Below, one piece after another: positions 1-5,598 of a stretch of 5,598 nt of DNA. Made by a program: the position numbers and the translations under genes. The notes beneath the pieces are model-generated. The model saw only the letters and a program-made list of their open reading frames with translations. It was not told where the DNA came from and did not search any database. How positions within the stretch are numbered: position 1 is the stretch's first letter; each line of letters starts with the position of its first letter. The DNA is from Candidatus Elulimicrobium sp. (GTDB lineage Bacteria > Patescibacteriota > Minisyncoccia > Moranbacterales > UBA9337): positions 1 to 5,598 of the forward strand of contig DYKS01000026.1 of assembly GCA_020722485.1 (NCBI GenBank). Reading direction: 5' to 3'.

Positions 1-105
1 CTTGAAATCGCCAAGCGAGGTGTGGAAATGGCAATAGAAAAAGACGAACAAGAAGCGGAAAAATGGATTGAGGAAAAATTAAAGGAAATAAAAATAGAAA
101 TCTGA
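1..105 (+). CDS. C-terminal tail of an unidentified protein (5' end outside the window)
   Basis: An open frame enters from the left edge and ends at a TGA at 103-105, giving 34 residues (LEIAKRGVEMAIEKD...). The peptide is rich in Glu and Lys, with one Trp (W22), and looks like a highly charged amphipathic helix ending a soluble protein. That composition is too generic to name a family, and I do not recognise it. It lies on the same strand as secG but is separated from it by about 360 nt containing a palindrome and promoter-like sequence, so it probably belongs to an earlier transcription unit. Coding status is inferred from the lack of stops, the helix-like composition and the position next to a clear intergenic region. 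Confidence 0.6.
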   Translation, partial: LEIAKRGVEMAIEKDEQEAEKWIEEKLKEIKIEI

Positions 106-124
106 AAAAGAATTTGCCGTCAAA

Positions 125-144
125 CCTGCCTGCCGGCAGGTAGG
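125..144. repeat. GC-rich palindrome CCTGCCTGCC / GGCAGGTAGG
   Basis: Two 10-nt arms meet without a spacer and are complementary except at one position, where 128 G faces 141 T. As RNA that pair is a G-U wobble, so a continuous 8-bp stem with a CCGG loop can form. It starts 20 nt after the stop of the upstream gene and is the most GC-rich patch in an AT-rich neighbourhood. No T run follows (the next bases are GAAAAAC), so it is not a normal intrinsic terminator. From memory, palindromes of this CCTGCC/GGCAGG type recur between genes in Parcubacteria genomes. Only one copy is visible here, so its repeat status is inferred. Confidence 0.6.
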
Positions 145-396
145 GAAAAACTTGGAATTGTCCTTTTCGCTTTCGCCAATTTTTATTGAGATTAGTTGAC
201 TTGGCGCAAGATATCTAGCGTTATATTACCGAAAATGGGATAAGGAAATTTCAGTGATTTGCGTATTAGTTTGACGATGCTGGTTTGTAAACCGTATTTT
301 AAGACGGAGGATATTTTAGAGGGAGAAATCATATTATTTTTTATTTGGTATAAATAGAGAAAATCCTTTATTTAAGCTATTTTTTACTGAAAAGGC

Positions 397-425
397 TTGA
401 CTTTGTTCGGTTTTTTTGGTAATTT
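397..425 (+). promoter_or_regulatory. Candidate sigma-70-type promoter for secG
   Basis: TTGACT at 397-402 matches the -35 consensus at five of six positions. A 17-nt spacer separates it from TAATTT at 420-425, a weak -10 box (three of six) preceded by TGG. Transcription would begin near 432, leaving a leader of about 30 nt before ATG 464. The position is right for the gene, but the weak -10 and the AT-rich background limit certainty. Confidence 0.35.
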
Positions 426-463
426 TAATTGTGTTTTAGAAATTGTCGAATGGAATGAAAATT

Positions 464-676
464 ATGAATTTTTTAAATGTTTTACAAATAGTGGTTTCTC
501 TTTTGCTGATGACGGCTATTCTTTTGCAAAATAGAGGCGCTGGTTTAAGCACTGCTTTTGGAGGGGATTTTGGAGGATATTATTCCAAAAGAGGAATGGA
601 GAAATTTTTGTTTTATTTTTCTCTCTTGTTATCCGCGCTTTTTATTATTTTAGCGATTGTCGAAAATTATCGTTGA
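464..676 (+). CDS. secG: Preprotein translocase subunit SecG
   Basis: This is a 70-residue small membrane protein of the SecYEG channel, where SecG assists SecA-driven export across the cytoplasmic membrane. It has the family layout: hydrophobic helix 1 (about residues 3-21), the conserved LLQNRGAG turn (20-27), a Gly-rich cytoplasmic loop with AFGGDFGGYYSKRG (31-44), then helix 2 (about 48-66) and a short polar end. The loop and second-helix entry (KRGMEKFLFY) resemble the compact SecG proteins of Patescibacteria. Three in-frame starts exist: TTG 443, ATG 455 and ATG 464. ATG 464 is chosen because GGA (452-454) lies nine bases before it and because translation then begins directly with the first helix. 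The others would add a polar leader without a ribosome binding site. The binding-protein frame follows on the same strand, so co-transcription is likely. Confidence 0.92.
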   Translation: MNFLNVLQIVVSLLLMTAILLQNRGAGLSTAFGGDFGGYYSKRGMEKFLFYFSLLLSALFIILAIVENYR

Positions 677-716
677 TTTTTCGGCAAGTTTTTTGATTGC
701 GAAAACGCGTTTTTAA

Positions 717-845
717 TTTTTTAATTTCAAGCATATTCGTAATTTTTTTAAAAATAATTCGTTTAATTTCAATTATTGGCTGAAAGCGACTCGGTTTTTT
801 AATTTTAGAGAAAAAGCGCTGGTTTTATTTTTATTTTCAGCGCTT
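717..845 (+). other. In-frame N-terminal extension of the binding protein, without a normal start codon
   Basis: The reading frame of the downstream binding protein stays open back to a TAA at 714-716. These 43 codons read like genuine N-terminal sequence: FKHIRNFFKNN, then NYWLKATRFFNFREKA, then LVLFLFSALL running into the AVFAFWIF of the next entry. The result is a basic cytoplasmic leader followed by a full transmembrane helix, the usual form of membrane-anchored binding proteins in this lineage. No ATG, GTG or TTG occurs in this frame between 717 and 845. The only options are the rare ATT at 735 or CTG at 780 or 819. Upstream, TTG 693 is in frame but separated by the TAA, and TTG 697 is one frame off. 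I infer that this stretch is translated, but I cannot say how translation starts. Confidence 0.55.
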
Positions 846-847
846 TT
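812..847. repeat. Perfect 10-bp inverted repeat (stem-loop) at the start of the binding-protein gene
   Basis: AAAAGCGCTG at 812-821 is exactly complementary to CAGCGCTTTT at 838-847, with a 16-nt T-rich loop. The stem has a GCGC core, which stands out in this AT-rich stretch. The right arm includes the first two bases of TTG 846, so a folded transcript would partly hide that start codon. There is no long T run after the arm (GGCGG follows), so it is not a typical terminator. Both arms lie within the predicted coding extension, where they encode K-A-L and S-A-L, so coincidence is possible. Confidence 0.6.
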
Positions 848-2447
848 GGCGGTTTTTGCTTTTTGGATTTTTAGTCTTTATCATTTTTTTACCGTTCCGG
901 TACCTGCTTATGGCGGACGTTATACAGAAGGAATCATTGGTGGTCAACCGATGCATATCAATCCTTTGTTTTCTTCTACCAATGAAACGGATGCCGATTT
1001 GACGCGCTTGATTTACAGCGGACTTTTCAAGTATAATAAAGAGGGAGAAATAACGGAAGATTTGGCGGAAAGTTGGCAAGTTTCCGAAGATAAACAAACA
1101 TACACGGTTTATTTGAAAAAAAATATCCTTTGGCACGATGGGGAAAAAATGAACGCGGAGGACGTCTTATTTACTTTGAATGCTATACAAGATCCAGCTT
1201 ATAAAAGTTATTTGAGATACGAGTGGAACGGAATTGAAGTTAAACAAATTGACGATTATACTTTGGAATTTCATTTGGAAAAACCATATTTTGGATTTTT
1301 GGAAAATTTAACGGTGGGAATTTTACCTAAACATATTTGGGAAAATATTTCGGCTGAAAAATTTCCGTTGGCTGATTATAATTTGAAACCGATCGGAACC
1401 GGACCATTTATGTTTGATGATTTTCAAAAAGATTCTCAGGGAAATATTTTGAATTATCAGTTGCGGTCTTTTGAGAATTATTACGCAGGTCGCCCTTATA
1501 TTAATCAATTATGGTTTAGTTTTTATCCTGATGAAGACGCGGCATTGATAGCAATGAAAAAAAAAGAAATTCTTGGCATAAAAAATATTCCTCATTTTCA
1601 AAAAAACACAGAACAGAAAGAAAAACAATTTTTTTATCGATTAAATATTCCTCGTTATTTTGTTGTCCTTTTTAATCAAACCAAGAGTTTTCCTTTGGCG
1701 GAAAGTAAGGTTAGAGAAGCTTTAGTTTTGGCGACTAACAAAAACGAAATTATTGAAAAAGTGTTGGACGGAGAGGGACAGCCAGTACAATCTCCTTTTT
1801 TGCCTCAAATGAAAGAATTTTCCGCAACTAATCAAAAAAGTTTTGATTTAGAGAAAGCCAAAGCGATTTTGGAAGAAGATGGATGGAAATTAAGAGAAGA
1901 CGGAATACGAGAGAAAGACGGAAAAATGTTAAAATTTGAATTATTTACCGTGGATTGGGATTGGTTTAAATTGGGGAAAACCGCCGACATTCTTAAAGAA
2001 CAATGGAAGAAAGTGGGAGCTCAAGTAGAAGTAAAAATGCTGGCCATTTCCGATCTCCAGCAAAATTATATTCGGCCGAGGGAATTTCAAGCGTTATTAG
2101 TAGGACAAGAAATCAATTTTAGTAATCCTGATCCGTATTTATTTTGGCATTCTAGTCAGAAACGCGATCCGGGTTTGAATTGGGCATTATTTGAAGATGA
2201 TCAAGCGGATAAAATTTTGGAAGAGGCGCGTCAGGAGATGGACGTCCATAAACGAATTGAAATTTATACCAATTTTCAAAATATTTTATTTGAAAAAAAT
2301 CCAGCGATTTTTCTTTATAGTCCTTATTATATTTATTTAGTGGATAAGAAAATTCAAGGTATTGAAATTAAAAATATAAATTCCGCTTCCGATCGTTTCT
2401 TAAATGTAAATCAATGGTATATCAAAACCAAAAGAACGCGAAAATAA
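846..2447 (+). CDS. Peptide/oligopeptide ABC transporter substrate-binding protein (SBP_bac_5 family)
   Basis: This is a family 5 extracellular solute-binding protein of the OppA/DppA type. It would capture peptides, or possibly other small solutes, outside the membrane for an ABC importer. From TTG 846 it is 533 residues, similar to OppA and DppA. Family features in order are GGRYTEGIIGGQPMHINPLF (24-42), DADLTRLIYSGLFKYN (49-64), an AESWQVSEDKQTYTVYLKK strand block, WHDGEKMNAEDVLFTL, the GILPKHIW segment, PIGTGPFMF, and a C-terminal SPYYIYLVDKKIQGIEI end. There is no lipobox cysteine, so anchoring is by a helix. TTG 846 falls inside that helix, leaving about 15 hydrophobic residues and no basic leader. 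The true N-terminus is therefore probably upstream, in 717-845. No permease or ATPase gene is adjacent. Substrate specificity cannot be read from the sequence. The family call is firm; the start is not. Confidence 0.9.
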   Translation: MAVFAFWIFSLYHFFTVPVPAYGGRYTEGIIGGQPMHINPLFSSTNETDADLTRLIYSGLFKYNKEGEITEDLAESWQVSEDKQTYTVYLKKNILWHDGEKMNAEDVLFTLNAIQDPAYKSYLRYEWNGIEVKQIDDYTLEFHLEKPYFGFLENLTVGILPKHIWENISAEKFPLADYNLKPIGTGPFMFDDFQKDSQGNILNYQLRSFENYYAGRPYINQLWFSFYPDEDAALIAMKKKEILGIKNIPHFQKNTEQKEKQFFYRLNIPRYFVVLFNQTKSFPLAESKVREALVLATNKNEIIEKVLDGEGQPVQSPFLPQMKEFSATNQKSFDLEKAKAILEEDGWKLREDGIREKDGKMLKFELFTVDWDWFKLGKTADILKEQWKKVGAQVEVKMLAISDLQQNYIRPREFQALLVGQEINFSNPDPYLFWHSSQKRDPGLNWALFEDDQADKILEEARQEMDVHKRIEIYTNFQNILFEKNPAIFLYSPYYIYLVDKKIQGIEIKNINSASDRFLNVNQWYIKTKRTRK

Positions 2448-2559
2448 ATCTTGCGCAGGTTAATTTGCGTCGTATATCTTAAGATTATTTATTTTAGGAA
2501 TATTGTTTATATTTTTCCCAGTCATAATTTCGCGAGAATTATTTAATTTTTGATTTTTC

Positions 2560-2589
2560 TTAACAAAATAATTTTATTGTTTTTATTGT
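2560..2589 (+). promoter_or_regulatory. Weak upstream promoter candidate for rnj
   Basis: TTAACA (2560-2565, five of six to the -35 consensus) is separated by 18 nt from TATTGT (2584-2589, four of six to the -10 consensus). The spacer and -10 overlap a tandem TTTTATTGT duplication. In such AT-rich DNA a match of this quality is expected by chance, so it is only a secondary candidate behind 2685-2713. Confidence 0.2.
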
Positions 2590-2684
2590 AAATTATAAAA
2601 TACAAAAGAAAAGTGTTTGGTTAGAGAACTTTTTTGATAATTCTTTTTTAAAAAAACCATAGTTTGGATAATGCGACTTTAAAA

Positions 2685-2713
2685 TTTAAATAATGTTAAT
2701 AAATTTTTATAAT
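2685..2713 (+). promoter_or_regulatory. Candidate promoter for the rnj-trpS unit
   Basis: A perfect -10 hexamer TATAAT (2708-2713) lies 17 nt after TTTAAA (2685-2690, four of six to the -35 consensus). Transcription would start near 2720 and give a leader of about 100 nt before ATG 2824. It is the best sigma-70-like arrangement in the window, though a chance match is possible in this AT-rich sequence. Confidence 0.4.
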
Positions 2714-2823
2714 TTATATTTATCTTAAAATATATAACGCGTCATGCGTCTTTCTAATTTTAAATTCTAAATTAAATTGTTAATTTGCAGGGTTTTAGCA
2801 CACTGAAAACTAACACTAAAAAA

Positions 2824-4581
2824 ATGAAAATAACAGAAACAAGAAAAGAGAAAAAAATTGACGAGAAAGAAAACTTTCTCGAGAGAAAACCAAGTTTGAA
2901 AATTATTCCACTTGGAGGGCAAGAAGAAGTTGGTCGCAATATGACCGTTTTTGAATACGATTCGGATATCGCGATTGTGGATATGGGGCTTCAATTTCCG
3001 GAGGAAGATATGCCGGGAATTGATTATATCGTGCCTAATATTAATTATTTAAAAGGAAAAGAAAAACAGGTGCGCGGCGTTATTTTTACTCACGGACATT
3101 TGGATCATATTGGCGCGGCGCCCATCCTTTTAAAAAAACTTAATTATCCGCCGATTATCGGCAGTCCTTTGACATTGGCCTTAGTTAAAAGAAAGATGGA
3201 AGATTATGAGGCGGGTAGCGCTACGCGCTTGAAAACTATTCTTATCAATTCAATAAAAGACAAAATAAAATTGGGAAAAATGGAAGCGGAATTTTTTCAA
3301 GTGGAACATTCTATTATGGATGCCGTGGGGGTTATCTTGAAAACTCCTGTTATTACAGCGATTCATATGGGAGATTGGACGATTGGAACTCGTAAGAAAA
3401 AAAATGTTTCTGATGAAAACACATCCCAAGAAGAAATTAATTATGCTCATTTGTCTCAATTAGCGCGTCCAACAGTTTTAATGTTGGAGAGCTTGGGTGC
3501 CACAGTAAGAAAATCGCTGATAACCGAGGATGAAATGTGGGACAATTTTCGCAAAGTTATTGCCTCCGCGTCCGGAAAAATAATTATTGGGACTTTTTCT
3601 TCCCAAGTGAAAAGAATCAAAGATATTTTAGATTATGCCTCCAAAATTGGCAAAAAAGTGGCTTTTGATGGTTATAGTATGAAAATGAATGTAGAAGTGG
3701 CAAGAAAACTTGGCTATATAAAAACCGGAAAAGAAGTAATTATTTCCGTCAATGAGATTTCACATTATCCGGATAATAAGGTGATCATTGTTTGTACTGG
3801 AGCGCAAGGAGAAATCAACGCGGTGCTTAATCGCATTGTTACCGATAATCATCGTTTTATTCGTATCAAGAAAAATGATACAATTGTCTTTTCTTCTTCT
3901 ATTATTCCTGGCAATGAACGTTCTATTCAGAGATTAAAAGATAATCTTTACCGCAAGTGTGACAATGTTATTCATAGCGAAATAATGGATATTCACGCCG
4001 GTGGGCATAGCAATATTGCCGCTATTCAGCAGGTAGTCAAAGAAATCAAGCCCACTTATATTCTTCCGGTTTACGCTAATCACTATATGTTAAAAGAAGC
4101 TGAAAAAGTTATTAGAGAAATTGGTTTTCCTCGCCAGAATATTTTTGTTTTGGATAATGGAAATATTATTAATTTTTATTCTGATAGATCTCCTTTTGTG
4201 GAGAAGAAAAAAGTTGACACTTCTTATGTGTTTATTGACGGCTTGGGAGTGGGAGATGTGGGACAAGTGGTTTTGCGAGATCGTCAAATGCTTTCTCAAG
4301 ACGGAATGTTTGTCATTACGGTTATTATAGACAGTAAAACTAAGAAGATTATAGGCAATATTCAGATTACTTCGCGCGGTTTTATTTATGTTAAAGAAAA
4401 TTTTGATTTAGTTAATGCCACTAAAAAAGTGGTGCAAAAAGTTATTAGAGAAAACACTTCTTCGGACACTAGCATCAATTGGGATTTTGTAAAAAACAAT
4501 ATTCGCGAAGCGGTTGGTTTGTTTCTTTTTCAAAAAACTCAACGGCGTCCTATGGTTTTGCCAGTGGTAATTGAAGTGTAA
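2824..4581 (+). CDS. rnj: Ribonuclease J (metallo-beta-lactamase / beta-CASP RNase)
   Basis: Ribonuclease J is a cytoplasmic 5'-3' exo- and endoribonuclease in mRNA decay and RNA maturation. The 585 residues match the full-length family (about 550-600). A charged leader (1-22) precedes the core, which opens with IIPLGGQEEVGRNM (27-40). Metal-site motifs are visible: HGHLDH (H90, H92, D94, H95), EHSIMD (H162) and HMGDW (D184). The beta-CASP part contains GTFSSQVKRI, FDGYSMKMNVEVARKLGY, VCTGAQGE and FSSSIIPGNE, then HAGGH (H391, H395). The C-terminal domain contains TSRGFIY. One oddity is PVYAN (Y417) where canonical enzymes have PVHGE, whose His binds metal. ATG 2824 is chosen because the core follows at normal distance; TTG 2785 would add 13 unneeded residues, and neither has a clear ribosome binding site. 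trpS follows after 49 nt, so the two are probably co-transcribed. The family is secure; full catalytic activity is inferred. Confidence 0.95.
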   Translation: MKITETRKEKKIDEKENFLERKPSLKIIPLGGQEEVGRNMTVFEYDSDIAIVDMGLQFPEEDMPGIDYIVPNINYLKGKEKQVRGVIFTHGHLDHIGAAPILLKKLNYPPIIGSPLTLALVKRKMEDYEAGSATRLKTILINSIKDKIKLGKMEAEFFQVEHSIMDAVGVILKTPVITAIHMGDWTIGTRKKKNVSDENTSQEEINYAHLSQLARPTVLMLESLGATVRKSLITEDEMWDNFRKVIASASGKIIIGTFSSQVKRIKDILDYASKIGKKVAFDGYSMKMNVEVARKLGYIKTGKEVIISVNEISHYPDNKVIIVCTGAQGEINAVLNRIVTDNHRFIRIKKNDTIVFSSSIIPGNERSIQRLKDNLYRKCDNVIHSEIMDIHAGGHSNIAAIQQVVKEIKPTYILPVYANHYMLKEAEKVIREIGFPRQNIFVLDNGNIINFYSDRSPFVEKKKVDTSYVFIDGLGVGDVGQVVLRDRQMLSQDGMFVITVIIDSKTKKIIGNIQITSRGFIYVKENFDLVNATKKVVQKVIRENTSSDTSINWDFVKNNIREAVGLFLFQKTQRRPMVLPVVIEV

Positions 4582-4630
4582 AAGATGTAAAATAGCAAGC
4601 GTAAGCTAAATGTGATAAATTAGAAAAAAT

Positions 4631-5598
4631 ATGAAGCGGATTTTTTCCGGCATTCAGCCGAGCGGAAAATTACATATTGGAAATTATTTAGGGGCGATTA
4701 AAAATTGGGTTCAACTTCAAAATGATTATGAATCTATTTTTTGTATCGTTGATTTGCACGCGATTACTGTGCCTCAAGATCCCGAAGAATTGAAAAAACG
4801 AATATTAGAAATTGCCAAAATTTATTTAGCAGCCGGCATAGATCCATCGCGATCAGCTATTTTTATTCAGTCTCAAATTAAAGAACACACGGAATTAGCA
4901 TGGATTTTGAATACTTTAACGAAAATGTCAGAATTAGAAAAGATGACTCAGTTTAAAGACAAAGCAAGCAAAGGAGGTCGGGAAAGAGCGGGTGTAGGTT
5001 TATTTACTTATCCTGTTTTAATGGCGGCGGATATTTTGCTTTATGATACAGACACGGTTCCGGTAGGCGAAGATCAGGTTCAACACATTGAATTGACGCG
5101 AACATTGGCTCAAAGATTTAATAGAATATTTGGAGATACTTTTAAAGTTCCCAAAGCGCGAGTAGTGAAAGAAGGAAAACGAATTATGGGGCTAAATGAT
5201 CCCAATAAAAAAATGAGCAAATCGGCAGCTTCAGAATATAATTATATTTCTCTTCTGGATGACTCGGAAAGCATAAGAAAGAAAATCAAGAAAGCGGTGA
5301 CAGATAGCGGAGCAGAAATTGTTTATTCCGACCAAAAACCGGCCTTGAAAAATCTTATTCATATTTATTCTCTTTTTTCTGGAGAAACTCCGCAGATAAT
5401 TGAAGAAAAATATGCCGGTCGCGGTTATGCTGAATTTAAAGAAGGATTAACAAAAATAATTTTAGATTTTATAATTCCATTTCAAAAGAAATTCAGTTCT
5501 TTGAAAGATGAAGAAGTTTTGAAAATTCTTGACCAAGGAGCAAAAAAGGTTCGCTTCTTGGCTCAAGATAAAATGAAAGCAGTAAAAGAAAAAGTAGG
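4631..5598 (+). CDS. trpS: Tryptophan--tRNA ligase (3' end cut by the window edge)
   Basis: This is a class I aminoacyl-tRNA synthetase that joins tryptophan to tRNA-Trp using ATP in the cytoplasm. From ATG 4631, 322 codons are visible with no stop. Bacterial TrpS is about 325-340 residues, so only a few C-terminal residues should be missing. The ATP-binding signatures are both present: HIGN in SGKLHIGNYLGA (H15-N18) and KMSKS (194-198). Other TrpS hallmarks are the opening FSGIQPSG, the Rossmann-fold stretch TYPVLMAADILLYDTD, GEDQ (146-149) in PVGEDQVQHIELTRTLAQRFN, and LNDPNKKMSKS. ATG 4631 gives the canonical short N-terminus (MKRIFSGIQPSG). The sequence before it is A-rich without a good Shine-Dalgarno motif, as for rnj. 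It lies 49 nt after rnj with no terminator or promoter evident, so the two are likely one operon. Confidence 0.95.
   Translation, partial: MKRIFSGIQPSGKLHIGNYLGAIKNWVQLQNDYESIFCIVDLHAITVPQDPEELKKRILEIAKIYLAAGIDPSRSAIFIQSQIKEHTELAWILNTLTKMSELEKMTQFKDKASKGGRERAGVGLFTYPVLMAADILLYDTDTVPVGEDQVQHIELTRTLAQRFNRIFGDTFKVPKARVVKEGKRIMGLNDPNKKMSKSAASEYNYISLLDDSESIRKKIKKAVTDSGAEIVYSDQKPALKNLIHIYSLFSGETPQIIEEKYAGRGYAEFKEGLTKIILDFIIPFQKKFSSLKDEEVLKILDQGAKKVRFLAQDKMKAVKEKV

Larger units (their letters stand above)
106..463. other. Intergenic region upstream of secG
   Basis: No convincing gene lies in these 358 nt on either strand. The region contains a GC-rich palindrome soon after the upstream stop codon (125-144) and a short perfect palindrome GGTTTGTAAACC (282-293). 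It has three TTGAC-type hexamers, at 196, 271 and 397. Only the last has usable promoter spacing close to secG. A 26-codon frame, ATG 277 to TAG 357, has no ribosome binding site and is not called. No tRNA-like cloverleaf was seen. Confidence 0.6.
2448..2823. other. AT-rich intergenic region upstream of ribonuclease J
   Basis: These 376 nt are extremely rich in A and T and show no coding sequence on either strand. No GC stem followed by a T run appears after the binding-protein stop, so no intrinsic terminator can be named. The region holds two promoter-like arrangements (2560-2589 and 2685-2713) and a perfect tandem 9-mer TTTTATTGT (2572-2580 and 2581-2589). A short hairpin, ACGC (2737-2740) with GCGT (2746-2749), would lie in the rnj leader. 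A TTG at 2785 could extend the rnj frame by 13 codons, but it lacks a ribosome binding site and is treated as leader. Confidence 0.6.

Noticed and set aside
156..187. AATTG / CAATT inverted repeat followed by TTT as a terminator of the upstream gene
   Set aside because: It has a five-pair AT-rich stem with a 16-nt unpaired loop and an interrupted T run, which is not convincing.
196..227. TTGACT with TATATT as a promoter
   Set aside because: The spacing is about 20 nt, too long for a normal sigma-70 promoter, and the site lies far from any gene start.
277..357. A 26-codon frame, ATG to TAG, between the upstream gene and secG (MLVCKPYFKTEDILEG...)
   Set aside because: It has no ribosome binding site and no recognisable family. 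Such short frames are expected by chance, and it overlaps promoter-like sequence.
699..722. GCG-AAAA-CGC mini-hairpin followed by T-rich sequence, as a terminator after secG
   Set aside because: The stem is only three base pairs plus a possible wobble pair, too weak for a terminator, and it lies where the binding-protein frame may begin.
837..1136. A 99-codon reverse-strand frame opposite the binding protein
   Set aside because: It lies antisense to a clear gene, has no homologous motifs, and its composition is that of a complementary-strand shadow. The other reverse frames at 1323-1508, 2767-2994, 3250-3459 and 4090-4299 fail for the same reason.
2625..2650. AGAGAA / TTCTTT pairing followed by T's, as a terminator upstream of rnj
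   Set aside because: The stem is almost all A-T with a wobble pair, and the surrounding A/T tracts make such pairings frequent.
4593..4607. TAGC / GCTA hairpin between rnj and trpS
   Set aside because: Four base pairs with an eight-base loop and no T run; too weak to split the two genes into separate units.

Overview
The window is a 5.6 kb piece of an AT-rich bacterial chromosome, with four recognisable genes and one gene tail, all on the + strand. It most resembles a Patescibacteria (Candidate Phyla Radiation) genome, probably of the Parcubacteria group. This is an inference from three things. SecG is very short, with an LLQNRGAG...YYSKRGMEKF core. The oligopeptide-type binding protein seems to be held by an N-terminal membrane anchor, with no lipobox cysteine. 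A CCTGCC/GGCAGG palindrome of a kind I remember from such genomes sits between genes. No rRNA, tRNA, CRISPR array or insertion sequence was found.

Layout: 1-105 is the C-terminal tail of an unidentified protein. 106-463 is a non-coding stretch with the GC-rich palindrome (125-144) and a candidate promoter (397-425). 464-676 is secG, a subunit of the Sec translocon. 677-845 separates secG from the next recognised start, but from 717 onward it is in frame with the binding protein and encodes what looks like the protein's missing N-terminus; it also holds a perfect 10-bp inverted repeat. 846-2447 is a family 5 extracellular solute-binding protein (OppA/DppA type). 2448-2823 is very AT-rich and non-coding, with the best promoter of the window at 2685-2713. 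2824-4581 is a full-length ribonuclease J, followed after 49 nt by trpS (4631 to the window edge), which is complete except for its last few codons.

There are probably two transcription units: secG plus the binding protein (protein export and peptide capture at the membrane), and rnj plus trpS (RNA turnover and tRNA charging). No permease or ATPase genes accompany the binding protein here.

I see no new multi-gene system. The points worth a second look are local. The binding protein lacks an ordinary start codon upstream of its membrane anchor, and a one-base slip in a T run would restore one. A hairpin overlaps the only conventional start codon. Ribonuclease J has Tyr where canonical enzymes have the metal-binding C-motif His. 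The intergenic palindrome is also notable.
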